Shown in pieces: positions 7,913 to 14,831 of a stretch of 25,585 nucleotides of DNA. The notes under the pieces were generated by a model that saw only the letters and a program-made list of their open reading frames with translations, ran no database searches and was not told the origin of the DNA. The stretch covers positions 1 to 25,585 of the forward strand of contig URLR01000027.1 of assembly GCA_900548815.1 (NCBI GenBank), in the 5' to 3' direction. The position numbers were made by a program, and so were the translations under genes. Position 1 is the stretch's first letter; every line of letters begins with the position of its first letter. The stretch comes from an uncultured Collinsella sp. (GTDB lineage Bacteria; Actinomycetota; Coriobacteriia; Coriobacteriales; Coriobacteriaceae).

Positions 7913-8120
7913 GGGCCATAGTTTCCCGATGAGGCCTCTCGGGGAAACTACATCCCAGAATTCTGGCTCGAAACGGGATATGGTTTCCCAAACAGGCCTC
8001 TTACGGAAAATGCATCCCGGAATCCCCACTCGAAACGGGACGCACTTTCCCAGTCGAGGCCCTATGGGAAACCGTGTCCCACCTTGAAAGGCAAAACTGG
8101 GACGCAGTTTCCGGGCGGGG
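7913..8120. repeat. 62-bp tandem repeat array of 44-nt palindromes (about 3.3 copies)
   Basis: Units start at 7913, 7975 and 8037 with a partial fourth at 8099, exactly 62 bp apart. Each full unit begins with a 44-nt imperfect palindrome: GGG(A/C) and about ten bases ending TTTCC(C), a centre holding AGGCC, then GGAAA and about eight bases ending in CCC. Units 1 and 2 end in CTCGAAAC. Paired changes occur, with GGGAT/ATCCC in unit 2 and GGGAC/GTCCC in unit 3, so the stem is being kept. A 74-codon open frame crosses part of it but ignores this structure. The array lies between a terminator at 8133-8199 and the feoB promoter region in a 472-nt gene-free stretch. Confidence 0.85.
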
Positions 8121-8132
8121 CATCAAAAACAA

Positions 8133-8199
8133 AGTTGCAGTGGAATAGTTCCTGGATGGGCTGGTTGATGCCCCAGATCGGAACTATTTCACCGCAAGT
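8133..8199 (-). terminator. terminator hairpin, second copy of the dispersed inverted repeat
   Basis: Arms of 20 nt at 8133-8152 and 8180-8199 pair at 17 of 20 positions around an inner TGGGC/GCCC hairpin. On the minus strand the stem is followed by TTTGTTTTTG, a good U-tract, 28 nt after the hydrolase stop at 8227. The arms match those of the element at 3995-4061. Confidence 0.75.
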
Positions 8200-8226
8200 T
8201 ATTGAAGGGCTGGGATGCCCGTCCTC

Positions 8227-9126
8227 TTACAGATGGCGCTCCAGGAAGCGGAAGGCTAGGCGAATCCAAGGGCGGACCGCCACCTGCTTGTCCTCGTTGT
8301 CGACCGCGGTGTTGGCGTTGCCGAGCGAAAGGCCGTGACCACCCTGGTCGAAGACGTGCATCTCGCATGCAACGCCCTCCTCGGCCATGCGCTGCGCAAA
8401 CGGGTAGACCTGCGCGATCGGCGCCGTCTTGTCGTCGGACACGCCCCACACAAAGGTCGGTGGCATCTGACGCGAAACATGCGTGGTGGGGCAGATGTCG
8501 GCCAGATGCTCGTCAGTTACCTCGCCGCCCGTCACCATCGACAGGTAGTCGTTGAGCAAATCGCGTCCCGTCTTGCCGCCCGTCTTGGGCACGCGCAAGT
8601 CAATGCGCGGATCGCGCGTCTGCATGTCGCGCACATAGGCAAAGTCGAGCAATGGATAGCCCAGCACCACGGCATCGGGACGAATGTCGTCCGGACGCGC
8701 CCCGGCAAGTGCCGCAAAGGGGCCGGTCTTCCACTGTGTTGCCAGCGAGGCGCAAATCATGCCGCCAGCAGAAAAGCCCACGACGCACACGCGCTTAGGA
8801 TCGACATGCCACTCGTCGGCGTTGGCGCGCACCGTGGCGACCATCTTGGCAAGATCTGCCTGGGGATGCGGAAAGCTCACGTCACCCGTAGAACTCGTGA
8901 CATAGTTGAGCACAAAGGCCTGGTAACCGTGATCCAAAAACGCAAACGCCACAGGATCCTGCTCATGCGGAGCGATATGCGTAAACGCACCTCCGCCACA
9001 GATAATCACCGCGGGGCGGCGGCCATTCGGTTTATCGGGCAACGGCTCGGCACCCAAATACGTAAACGTCGCCGGATAATCCTCGGTCGGCTCCTCGCCC
9101 CACAGCGCATGGTTCTCGACAATCAT
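8227..9126 (-). CDS. alpha/beta hydrolase (acetyl esterase/lipase-like)
   Basis: 299-aa cytoplasmic serine hydrolase of the alpha/beta fold, closest in pattern to acetyl-esterase/BD-FAE-type enzymes that remove acyl groups from sugars or small esters. The nucleophile elbow is GFSAGG (Ser119). An acid follows at SDD (230-232) and His264 lies in GGHGLS. The oxyanion HGG loop is replaced by CGGGAF (43-48). There is no signal peptide. The open frame extends 69 codons upstream, but AAGGGAG lies 5 nt before the ATG at 9126 and the extra part does not resemble the family, so the shorter start is used. The gene stands alone, with a terminator after it and divergent from the PTS gene. Substrate unknown. 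Confidence 0.88.
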   Translation of the reverse strand: MIVENHALWGEEPTEDYPATFTYLGAEPLPDKPNGRRPAVIICGGGAFTHIAPHEQDPVAFAFLDHGYQAFVLNYVTSSTGDVSFPHPQADLAKMVATVRANADEWHVDPKRVCVVGFSAGGMICASLATQWKTGPFAALAGARPDDIRPDAVVLGYPLLDFAYVRDMQTRDPRIDLRVPKTGGKTGRDLLNDYLSMVTGGEVTDEHLADICPTTHVSRQMPPTFVWGVSDDKTAPIAQVYPFAQRMAEEGVACEMHVFDQGGHGLSLGNANTAVDNEDKQVAVRPWIRLAFRFLERHL

Positions 9127-9145
9127 ATGTGCTCCCTTCGCGCAA

Positions 9146-9173
9146 ATTATGCGCCCTTGTTTTTCGCCTTCAA
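9146..9173 (-). promoter_or_regulatory. possible promoter of the alpha/beta hydrolase
   Basis: On the minus strand TTGAAG (9168-9173) and CATAAT (9146-9151) are 16 nt apart. The resulting leader would be only about 13 nt, just enough for the ribosome site, which makes this call uncertain. Confidence 0.3.
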
Positions 9174-9252
9174 GCGTACCCCACTTGAACCCGTGGCGCA
9201 GAAACACTCCGGCAATAAGTTTCCCTTCAACTGATATATCACATAATCCCAG

Positions 9253-9281
9253 TTCAGAGGTATCGTTGAGCAGCGTAGAAT
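9253..9281 (+). promoter_or_regulatory. probable promoter of the PTS IIA gene
   Basis: TTCAGA (9253-9258), a 17-nt spacer and TAGAAT (9276-9281) give a plausible sigma-70 promoter with transcription starting near 9288, about 82 nt before the ATG. It precedes the palindrome at 9313-9322. Confidence 0.45.
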
Positions 9282-9312
9282 AGGGGCGTTGACCAAGCCG
9301 CGAAACACATGT

Positions 9313-9322
9313 GAAACGTTTC
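9313..9322. promoter_or_regulatory. LacI-family-like operator candidate (GAAACGTTTC)
   Basis: A perfect 10-bp palindrome with a central CG, the shape typical of LacI/GalR-family operators, lies 48-57 nt before the PTS IIA start and downstream of the predicted transcription start. A binding repressor could block elongation. It does not fit the full CcpA cre consensus. No LacI-family gene is in the window. Confidence 0.4.
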
Positions 9323-9369
9323 CGGCAAACCAAACGCGCGATATGCGCCTATTTAAGTTGGAGGCAACT

Positions 9370-9933
9370 ATGGGTCTGCTCGATTCGCTTAAGTCCACCT
9401 TCACCTCGACCGGCGAGGCGTCCGTTCCGCCCGCAGCAAGCTTCGCTACCCGCGAAGGCGTCATCTATGCCCCCGTCAACGGCGTGCTCGTCAACCTGAA
9501 CGAGGTTCCCGACGAGACGATCGCCTCGGGCATGCTTGGCCAGGGCTATGGCATCGAGCCCATTACCGGCACCATCTATGCGCCCGCCAACGGCCGCATC
9601 GGTGCCACCACTGTCACCAACCACTCCATCGGCATGATCACCGAGGACGGTCTGCGCGTGTTCATCCATGTTGGCCTGGGCACCGTGGAAATGAACGGCA
9701 AGGGTTTTGCCCGCTTTGTCGAGATGGGCGATGTGGTCAAGGCAGGCCAGCCGCTCATCAGCTTCGACCGCGAGGCCATTAAGGCCGCTGGTCACGAGGA
9801 CATCGTGACCGTCATCGTCTCCGAGCTCGATCGTCTTAAGAGCATCGACCATGTCGGCGAGTCTGGAACGCTTATCGGCGGCAACCCGCTCGTCAAGCTT
9901 GGCGACCCGCTGCTGGTTGCCAAGACCAAGTAG
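9370..9933 (+). CDS. crr: PTS glucose-type IIA component (IIA-Glc/Crr)
   Basis: 187-aa soluble phosphocarrier of the glucose-class phosphotransferase system: it accepts phosphate from HPr-His and passes it to an IIB domain. The biotin-like fold motifs are GVIYAPVNGVL, MLGQGYGIEP, GTIYAPANGRIG, the two active-site histidines His85 (in NHSIGM) and His100 (phosphorylated, in VFIHVGLGTVEMNG), and GDVVKAGQPLISFD. GGAGG lies 5 nt before the ATG at 9370; the open frame runs 27 codons further up but without family similarity. It is a stand-alone IIA with no IIB/IIC in the window, so it probably serves transporters encoded elsewhere and may have a Crr-like signalling role. A strong terminator follows. 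Confidence 0.94.
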   Translation: MGLLDSLKSTFTSTGEASVPPAASFATREGVIYAPVNGVLVNLNEVPDETIASGMLGQGYGIEPITGTIYAPANGRIGATTVTNHSIGMITEDGLRVFIHVGLGTVEMNGKGFARFVEMGDVVKAGQPLISFDREAIKAAGHEDIVTVIVSELDRLKSIDHVGESGTLIGGNPLVKLGDPLLVAKTK

Positions 9934-9970
9934 CCAGGCCCCACGCCACACAGCCAAAAGGCACCTCGTC

Positions 9971-10009
9971 AAGCGCCCACGACCATTTGGCCGCGGGCGC
10001 TTTTCGTTT
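9971..10009 (+). terminator. Rho-independent terminator after crr
   Basis: Stem AAGCGCCC/GGGCGCTT (9971-9978 and 9995-10002) with a 16-nt loop, followed by TTTTCGTTTG. Confidence 0.85.
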
Positions 10010-10059
10010 GAAAAACCATCCCGCCAATGCCTTATCTGTATAGCCCAAATGAGCCGAGC

Positions 10060-10068
10060 TGCTAGAAT
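10060..10068 (+). promoter_or_regulatory. extended -10 promoter of asnS
   Basis: TGCTAGAAT (TGn followed by TAGAAT at 10063-10068) is a good extended -10 element 47 nt before the asnS start; no clear -35 is seen. There is no T-box leader in the short upstream region. Confidence 0.5.
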
Positions 10069-10114
10069 ATCGAACTGTATGGATAACTATCATTCAACCG
10101 TTATGGGAGGATAC

Positions 10115-11518
10115 GTGAACCGCACCAAAATCGCGCAGCTCTATGCCGATGCCGAGCCGCTCGGCGGCCAGACCGTCACCGTCGCCGGCTGGGTCAAGTC
10201 CGTCCGCGACATGAAGAACTTTGGCTTCGTTACGCTCAACGACGGCAGCTGCTTCCGCGACCTGCAGGTCGTCATGAACCGCGAGGCACTCGACAACTAC
10301 GACGAGATCGCCCATCAAAACGTCTCGGCCGCACTCATTTGCACCGGCACCGTCAAGCTGACCCCCGATGCGCCCCAGCCTTTCGAGCTTTCTGCCACCT
10401 CCATCGAGGTCGAGGGCGTCAGCGCCCCGGATTACCCGCTGCAGAAGAAGCGCGCAACCGTCGAGTTCCTGCGCACCCAGCAGCACCTGCGCCCGCGCAC
10501 CAACCTGTTCCGCGCCGTGTTCCGCATCCGCTCTGTCGCGGCTGCCGCCATCCACCGCTTCTTCCAGGAGCAGGGCTTTGTCTACGTCAACACCCCCATC
10601 ATCACCACGAGTGACTGCGAGGGCGCCGGCGAGATGTTCCGCGTGACCACGCTCGACCCCAAAAATCCGCCCCTCACCGAGTCCGGCGAGGTCGACTGGA
10701 GCCAGGACTTCTTCGGCAAGCATGCAAGCCTCACCGTGTCCGGCCAGCTCAATGCCGAGAACTTTGCCATGGCCTTTGGCGACGTGTACACCTTTGGCCC
10801 CACCTTCCGTGCCGAGAACTCCAACACCACGCGCCACGCCGCCGAGTTTTGGATGATCGAGCCCGAGATGGCCTTTGCCGACCTTAACGACTACATGGAT
10901 AACGCCGAGGCCATGCTCAAGTACGTCCTTAAGGACGTCATGGCCACCTGCCCCGACGAGCTCAATATGCTCAACAAGTTTGTGGACAAGGGTCTGCTCG
11001 AGCGCCTGGACCATGTCGCCAACTCCGACTTCGCCCGCGTTACCTACACCGAGGCCGTCGAAATCCTGGAGCAGGCAGTCGCTGCTGGCCACCAGTTTGA
11101 TTACCCCGTCAGCTGGGGCATCGACCTGCAGACCGAGCACGAGCGCTTCCTGACCGAGGAGCACTTTAAGCGCCCGACCTTCGTGACCGACTACCCGGCC
11201 GAGATCAAGGCGTTCTACATGCGCATGAACGAGGACGGCAAGACCGTCGCCGCCGCCGACTGCCTGGTTCCCGGTATCGGCGAGATTATCGGCGGCTCCC
11301 AGCGCGAGGAGCGCCTGGATCTGCTCGAGGCCCGCATCAAGGACCTGGGCATGAATCCCGAGCAGTACAAGTACTACCTTGACCTGCGCCGCTACGGTTC
11401 CTGCAAGCACGCCGGCTACGGTCTGGGCTTCGAGCGCTTGGTCATGTATCTGACCGGCGTGGGCAACATCCGCGACGTCCTGCCGCACCCGCGCACCGTG
11501 GGCAACGCCGACTTCTAA
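10115..11518 (+). CDS. asnS: asparaginyl-tRNA synthetase
   Basis: 467-aa class IIb aminoacyl-tRNA synthetase that charges tRNA-Asn with asparagine. An N-terminal OB-fold anticodon-binding domain (VTVAGWVKSVRDMKNFGFV, about 20-105) precedes the catalytic domain. Motif 2 is FGPTFRAENSNTTRHAAEFW (227-246) and motif 3 is in the last 34 residues (GLGFERLVMYLTG, NIRDVLPHPR). The Asn-specific form of motif 2 separates it from AspRS and LysRS. Length equals E. coli AsnS (466). The start is GTG at 10115, with GGGAGG 4 nt before it; an in-frame ATG at 10103 overlaps that ribosome site, and the longer frame to 9851 would run through the crr terminator. Monocistronic. Confidence 0.97.
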   Translation: MNRTKIAQLYADAEPLGGQTVTVAGWVKSVRDMKNFGFVTLNDGSCFRDLQVVMNREALDNYDEIAHQNVSAALICTGTVKLTPDAPQPFELSATSIEVEGVSAPDYPLQKKRATVEFLRTQQHLRPRTNLFRAVFRIRSVAAAAIHRFFQEQGFVYVNTPIITTSDCEGAGEMFRVTTLDPKNPPLTESGEVDWSQDFFGKHASLTVSGQLNAENFAMAFGDVYTFGPTFRAENSNTTRHAAEFWMIEPEMAFADLNDYMDNAEAMLKYVLKDVMATCPDELNMLNKFVDKGLLERLDHVANSDFARVTYTEAVEILEQAVAAGHQFDYPVSWGIDLQTEHERFLTEEHFKRPTFVTDYPAEIKAFYMRMNEDGKTVAAADCLVPGIGEIIGGSQREERLDLLEARIKDLGMNPEQYKYYLDLRRYGSCKHAGYGLGFERLVMYLTGVGNIRDVLPHPRTVGNADF

Positions 11519-11564
11519 TCGTCGGACGCTAGCTCGCGTCGCCACACGCCAACGCTCATCGCAT

Positions 11565-11600
11565 AAGCGTCTCTCGACATCGGTCGAGAGACGCTTTTTT
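11565..11600 (+). terminator. Rho-independent terminator after asnS
   Basis: A 14-bp perfect stem (11565-11578 with 11583-11596), a 4-nt ATCG loop and a run of six T residues make a textbook terminator 47 nt after the asnS stop. Confidence 0.95.
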
Positions 11601-11721
11601 CAACAGCATCCGTCAAGCTTTTGGCAAGTTTTTGGTCAGTTGAGCAGGGCTGTTGAAAACTCGGCCCGCCGTTTGCCGACGACTACCGACCGCCCAGAGC
11701 GCCCTGCGCCCCTGGGAAAGC

Positions 11722-11772
11722 CCCACGTCCTAGGCTCCATACCGTCGCCACCCAAAACGGAAAGGACGTGGG
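11722..11772 (+). promoter_or_regulatory. inverted repeat that could mask the ribosome site of the regulator gene
   Basis: CCCACGTCCT (11722-11731) is perfectly complementary to AGGACGTGGG (11763-11772), and the right arm contains the AAAGGA ribosome site of the gene that starts at 11777. In RNA this 10-bp stem would hide the site; in DNA it could be a split operator for autoregulation. No clear promoter was found in 11601-11721. Confidence 0.45.
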
Positions 11773-11776
11773 CACG

Positions 11777-12562
11777 ATGACCGAAGCCGCTGTTGAAACC
11801 TACGACACCACGACGAGGGGCGCCGCCTCGATGGCAGCCTATCGCGCCGTTCGCATCCTGCAGCTCTTGAGCGAAAACACCGGCGAAGACAAGGCCATGC
11901 TTTCCGATGAGCTGATCCGGCGCCTCGCCCATCCCGACGACCCCGCCCGCATGCCCATCTCGGCGGCGCGGCGCAGCATCTACACCGCCATCTCCGCGCT
12001 TCGCCATGCCGGATACGAAATTGAGTACAAACGCGGCGTGGGCTACAAACTTCTTACCCGCCCGCTCACCGATGAAGAGATCATCCGGCTCCACGGTATG
12101 GTCATGCGCAACCGCTCCACGCCTATCGCTATCCGCAAGAGCATGGCGCAGCACTTAGTTGCCATGGCGAGCGCCGACGTTCGCGGCTACCTCGATACAC
12201 CCGAACCCGCTCCAAGCGCAGGCAGCAAGGCTACCAAGGCAACACGCACGCCCATCAAGCGCATCGACACGTGCGAGCTCGTCGAGCAGGCCATCGACCA
12301 CGGAACCACGGTGAGTTTTGATATTTCGAGCGTCACGACACGCGGCGAAACCGAAGCAGCACGGATGACACTCCGTCCCTTTGCCATCAGGCAGCGCGAT
12401 GGCATCTCGTATCTGCTGGGAACGGTCTACGACGCCCGAGGCACCGACGATACGCTGCGCACCGTCGAGATCGCCCGTATGAGAAACGTCACCACACGTC
12501 TCCTCGACGGCAAGAAGCTCTTCGCCGCCCTAGACGAGGACGACGCCTCCTCCGCCGCATAA
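11777..12562 (+). CDS. HTH transcriptional regulator with WYL-like domain
   Basis: 261 aa. Residues 20-95 form a winged helix-turn-helix of the DeoR/WYL type: a first helix AYRAVRILQLLSENTG, a recognition region with AARRSIYTAISALRHAGYEIEY, and a wing RGVGYKLL. Residues about 165-250 (VEQAIDHGTTVSFDIS, RPFAIRQRDGISYLLGTVYD, RTVEIARMRNV) resemble a compact WYL domain, which in relatives binds ligands or nucleic acid; a literal W-Y-L triad is not present. The ATG at 11777 is preferred over the in-frame GTG at 11768, which is 1 nt from the AAAGGA. It stands alone 160 nt before the ABC importer genes and may control them, but that is inference from position only. Its own leader holds an inverted repeat. 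Confidence 0.8.
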   Translation: MTEAAVETYDTTTRGAASMAAYRAVRILQLLSENTGEDKAMLSDELIRRLAHPDDPARMPISAARRSIYTAISALRHAGYEIEYKRGVGYKLLTRPLTDEEIIRLHGMVMRNRSTPIAIRKSMAQHLVAMASADVRGYLDTPEPAPSAGSKATKATRTPIKRIDTCELVEQAIDHGTTVSFDISSVTTRGETEAARMTLRPFAIRQRDGISYLLGTVYDARGTDDTLRTVEIARMRNVTTRLLDGKKLFAALDEDDASSAA

Positions 12563-12631
12563 GACCCTCCGCCGCCCATTCGACTACCCGTACCGCCCAT
12601 CCGATTCTGTATTAAAAAACCCGCCAGGCTG

Positions 12632-12662
12632 TTGTAAAAATGGACATCAGCGCTACTATAGT
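12632..12662 (+). promoter_or_regulatory. possible promoter of the ABC importer operon
   Basis: TTGTAA (12632-12637) and TATAGT (12657-12662) are 19 nt apart, slightly long. A small hairpin built on TGCACT/AGTGCA (about 12669-12687) follows in the leader before GGGGG and the ATG at 12723. Confidence 0.35.
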
Positions 12663-12722
12663 TCCACTTGCACTTTGTCCCAGTGCAGTGTTTCCAGCCA
12701 TTTTTATACTGGGGGTAATGAT

Positions 12723-13703
12723 ATGAAGGACATCACCATCAGCCGCAGGAGCCTTCTGGTCTCCGCTGGCCTGCTCGCGCTCGCCCCGCTCGCCGGATGC
12801 GGCGGCAACTCTGGTTCCGGCTCTGCTGCCGCCGGTTCCGACTACACTATCGGCGTTCTGCAGCTCACCGAGCACTCCGCACTCGATGCCGCCAACGACG
12901 GCTTTGTCAAGGCCATCAAGGAGAGCGGCCTTAAGGTCAAGATCGACCAGAAGAACGCCCAGAACGACCAGTCCACGTGTAAGTCCATTGCTGACAAGTT
13001 TGTGGGCGACAACGTCAACCTGATTTATGCCATCGCCACGCCCGCCGCGCAGGCTGCCGCCGGCGCCACGGCCGATATCCCCATCGTGGGCTGCGCCATC
13101 ACCGACTACGCCGCCTCCGGCCTGGTCCAGGACAACGACAAGCCGGGCACCAACGTCACGGGCGCTTCCGACCTCACCCCGGTCGCCGAGCAGCTCGAGA
13201 TGATGCAGAAGGTCCTGCCCGACGTTAAAAAGGTCGGCCTGCTCTACTGCACCGCCGAGTCCAACTCCGACGTCCAGATCAAGGCCGCCAAGAAGGAGCT
13301 CGACAAGCTGGGCCTCGAGTACACTGACTTCACCGTCTCGAGCTCCAACGAGATTCAGTCCGTCGTCGAGTCTGCCGTGGGCAAGGTCGACGCGCTGTAC
13401 TCCCCCACCGACAACACCATCGCCGCGGGTGCCTCGCAGGTCGGCCAGATCTGCAAGGAGAACAAGCTCCCCTTCGTGACTGGCGAGGAGGGCATGTGCA
13501 AGGCCGGCGGCCTGTTCACCCTCTCCATCAACTACGAGGATCTGGGCTACGCCGCAGGCGAGATGGCCGTCAAGATCCTGAAGGGCGAAGCCAAGCCCGA
13601 GGACATGGCGATCAAGCACCTCTCGAGCAAGGACCTGGTCGTCGTCAAGAACGACGAGATGGCCGAGGCTCTGGACATCGATCTTTCCGCTCTGGACGAG
13701 TAG
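12723..13703 (+). CDS. ABC transporter substrate-binding lipoprotein (TrpX-type, PF04392-like)
   Basis: 326-aa extracytoplasmic solute-binding protein. The signal sequence is ISRRSLLVSAGLLALAPLAG ending before Cys26 of the lipobox LAGC; the twin arginines at 8-9 suggest Tat-type export followed by lipidation. The mature part has the type I binding-protein fold of the ABC_sub_bind family (IGVLQLTEHSALDAANDGF, LIYAIATPAAQAAA, IPIVGCAITDY, VGLLYCTAESNSD, LYSPTDNTIAAG, NYEDLGYAAG). Family members near the same permease/ATPase pair are annotated as TrpX, a tryptophan importer in streptococci; the ligand here is unproven. The start at 12723 has GGGGG 7 nt before it. It leads the importer operon and a hairpin follows it. 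Confidence 0.9.
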   Translation: MKDITISRRSLLVSAGLLALAPLAGCGGNSGSGSAAAGSDYTIGVLQLTEHSALDAANDGFVKAIKESGLKVKIDQKNAQNDQSTCKSIADKFVGDNVNLIYAIATPAAQAAAGATADIPIVGCAITDYAASGLVQDNDKPGTNVTGASDLTPVAEQLEMMQKVLPDVKKVGLLYCTAESNSDVQIKAAKKELDKLGLEYTDFTVSSSNEIQSVVESAVGKVDALYSPTDNTIAAGASQVGQICKENKLPFVTGEEGMCKAGGLFTLSINYEDLGYAAGEMAVKILKGEAKPEDMAIKHLSSKDLVVVKNDEMAEALDIDLSALDE

Positions 13704-13774
13704 CGCCATGCGCGGTAGCGCGTCTAGGGCACGCACTCGCGCCGTTGACGTGTTATTCAATATCTGAGCCACAG

Positions 13775-13812
13775 GGGCGAACGCCAAAGACCGGCGTTCG
13801 CCCTGCTTGTTT
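13775..13812 (+). terminator. hairpin between binding-protein and permease genes (partial terminator)
   Basis: GGGCGAACGCC (13775-13785) pairs with GGCGTTCGCCC (13793-13803), followed by a T-rich CTGCTTGTTT. A second small hairpin, CGGATG/CATCCG (13813-13832), comes next. This arrangement commonly lets the binding protein be made in excess over the membrane parts; the permease start is about 100 nt further on. Confidence 0.65.
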
Positions 13813-13907
13813 CGGATGAGTCAAAACATCCGGCCGCAGCTCTTTTATGCATTGTTACCGCTATCATGGTGACTCACGTGTCCACCCTATCCTAGGAGGT
13901 ATGAAGC

Positions 13908-14831
13908 ATGCTCATTGCATTGCAGGGCGCCGTTTCGCAGGGCGTCCTCTGGGGCATTATGGTGCTTGGCGTGTTTATCACGTTCCGCCTGCTCGACATT
14001 CCCGATATGACCTGCGACGGCAGCTTTGCCCTCGGCGGCTGCGTCTGCGCTGTGCTCATCGTCAATAACAACGTCGACCCGCTGCTCGCCGTGCTGGCCG
14101 GTATGTGCGCCGGCGCCATCGCGGGTGCCGTCACGGGCATTTTGACCACCGTCTTCGAGATTCCCGCGATCCTCGCCGGAATCCTCACCCAGATCAGCCT
14201 GTGGTCCATCAACCTGCGCATCATGGGCAAGTCCAATACGCCCATTCTTGCCAAGGGCACCGTGTTTTCGGCCGTCAGCAATATGACCGGCCTGCCGCAG
14301 TCCACCGTTGCCATCATCTTGGGCATCCTGCTCGCCGTGGCTATCGTTGCCATCCTGTATTGGTTCTTTGGCACCGAGATTGGCTCGGCGCTGCGCGCCA
14401 CCGGCAACAACGAGTACATGATCCGCGCCCTGGGCGTCAACACCAACTCCACCAAGATGATCGCCCTCGTGCTCTCCAACGCCCTCATCGGCCTTTCGGG
14501 CGCGCTCATCTGCCAGAGCCAAAAGTATGCCGACATTGGTATGGGCACCGGTGCCATCGTTATCGGTCTTGCCGCCATTGTTATCGGTGAGGTGCTCGGC
14601 CGTCTGCTGCCCGGCGGCCTCACGCAGTTTAGCGTCCGTCTTGCCTCCGCCGTCTTTGGCTCCGTGGTGTACTTCCTTATCCGCGCCATCGTGCTGCAGT
14701 TGGGCATGGACGCCAACGACATGAAGCTGCTTTCCGCCGTAATTGTCGCTGTGGCCCTGTGCGTACCCGTGGTTTGGGAGCGCTATAAGCTCCGCAGCTC
14801 CTACACGAAGGGGGATGAGGCAGATGCTTAA
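13908..14831 (+). CDS. ABC transporter permease (TrpY-type, branched-chain amino acid permease family)
   Basis: 307-aa integral membrane protein of the BPD_transp_2 group (LivH/RbsC-like fold), with about eight to nine hydrophobic segments. The N-terminus (GVLWGIMVLGVFITFRLLDI followed by PDMTCDGSFALGG) and the coupling region (ALRATGNNEYMIRALGVNT) match the permease that accompanies TrpX-type binding proteins; the latter segment resembles the loop that contacts the ATPase. AGGAGG lies 8 nt before the ATG. The stop overlaps the ATPase start by 8 nt, so the two are translated as a pair. Confidence 0.92.
   Translation: MLIALQGAVSQGVLWGIMVLGVFITFRLLDIPDMTCDGSFALGGCVCAVLIVNNNVDPLLAVLAGMCAGAIAGAVTGILTTVFEIPAILAGILTQISLWSINLRIMGKSNTPILAKGTVFSAVSNMTGLPQSTVAIILGILLAVAIVAILYWFFGTEIGSALRATGNNEYMIRALGVNTNSTKMIALVLSNALIGLSGALICQSQKYADIGMGTGAIVIGLAAIVIGEVLGRLLPGGLTQFSVRLASAVFGSVVYFLIRAIVLQLGMDANDMKLLSAVIVAVALCVPVVWERYKLRSSYTKGDEADA

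Noticed and set aside
7863..8087. 74-codon open frame across the hairpin array
   Set aside because: It has no ribosome site, no recognisable domain, and its sequence is dictated by the 62-bp palindromic repeats.
7913..8120. Possible CRISPR array
   Set aside because: The 62-bp period, imperfect palindromic units, lack of identical repeats with unique spacers and absence of cas genes do not fit CRISPR.
9308..9323. CcpA cre site before crr
   Set aside because: Only the central palindrome fits; the flanking TG and CA positions of the cre consensus do not match.
9127..9333. 69-codon N-terminal extension of the alpha/beta hydrolase
   Set aside because: It has no hydrolase similarity, and the AAGGGAG site supports the ATG at 9126.
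9851..10114. N-terminal extension of AsnRS
   Set aside because: It would start inside crr and run through the crr terminator and the asnS promoter; the GTG at 10115 gives the normal family length.
10094..11545. 483-aa minus-strand open frame
   Set aside because: It lies entirely opposite asnS, is Val/Gly/Leu-biased and has no motifs; it is a shadow frame.
12612..13787. 391-aa minus-strand open frame
   Set aside because: It is antisense to the binding lipoprotein, whose signal sequence and ribosome site are clear.
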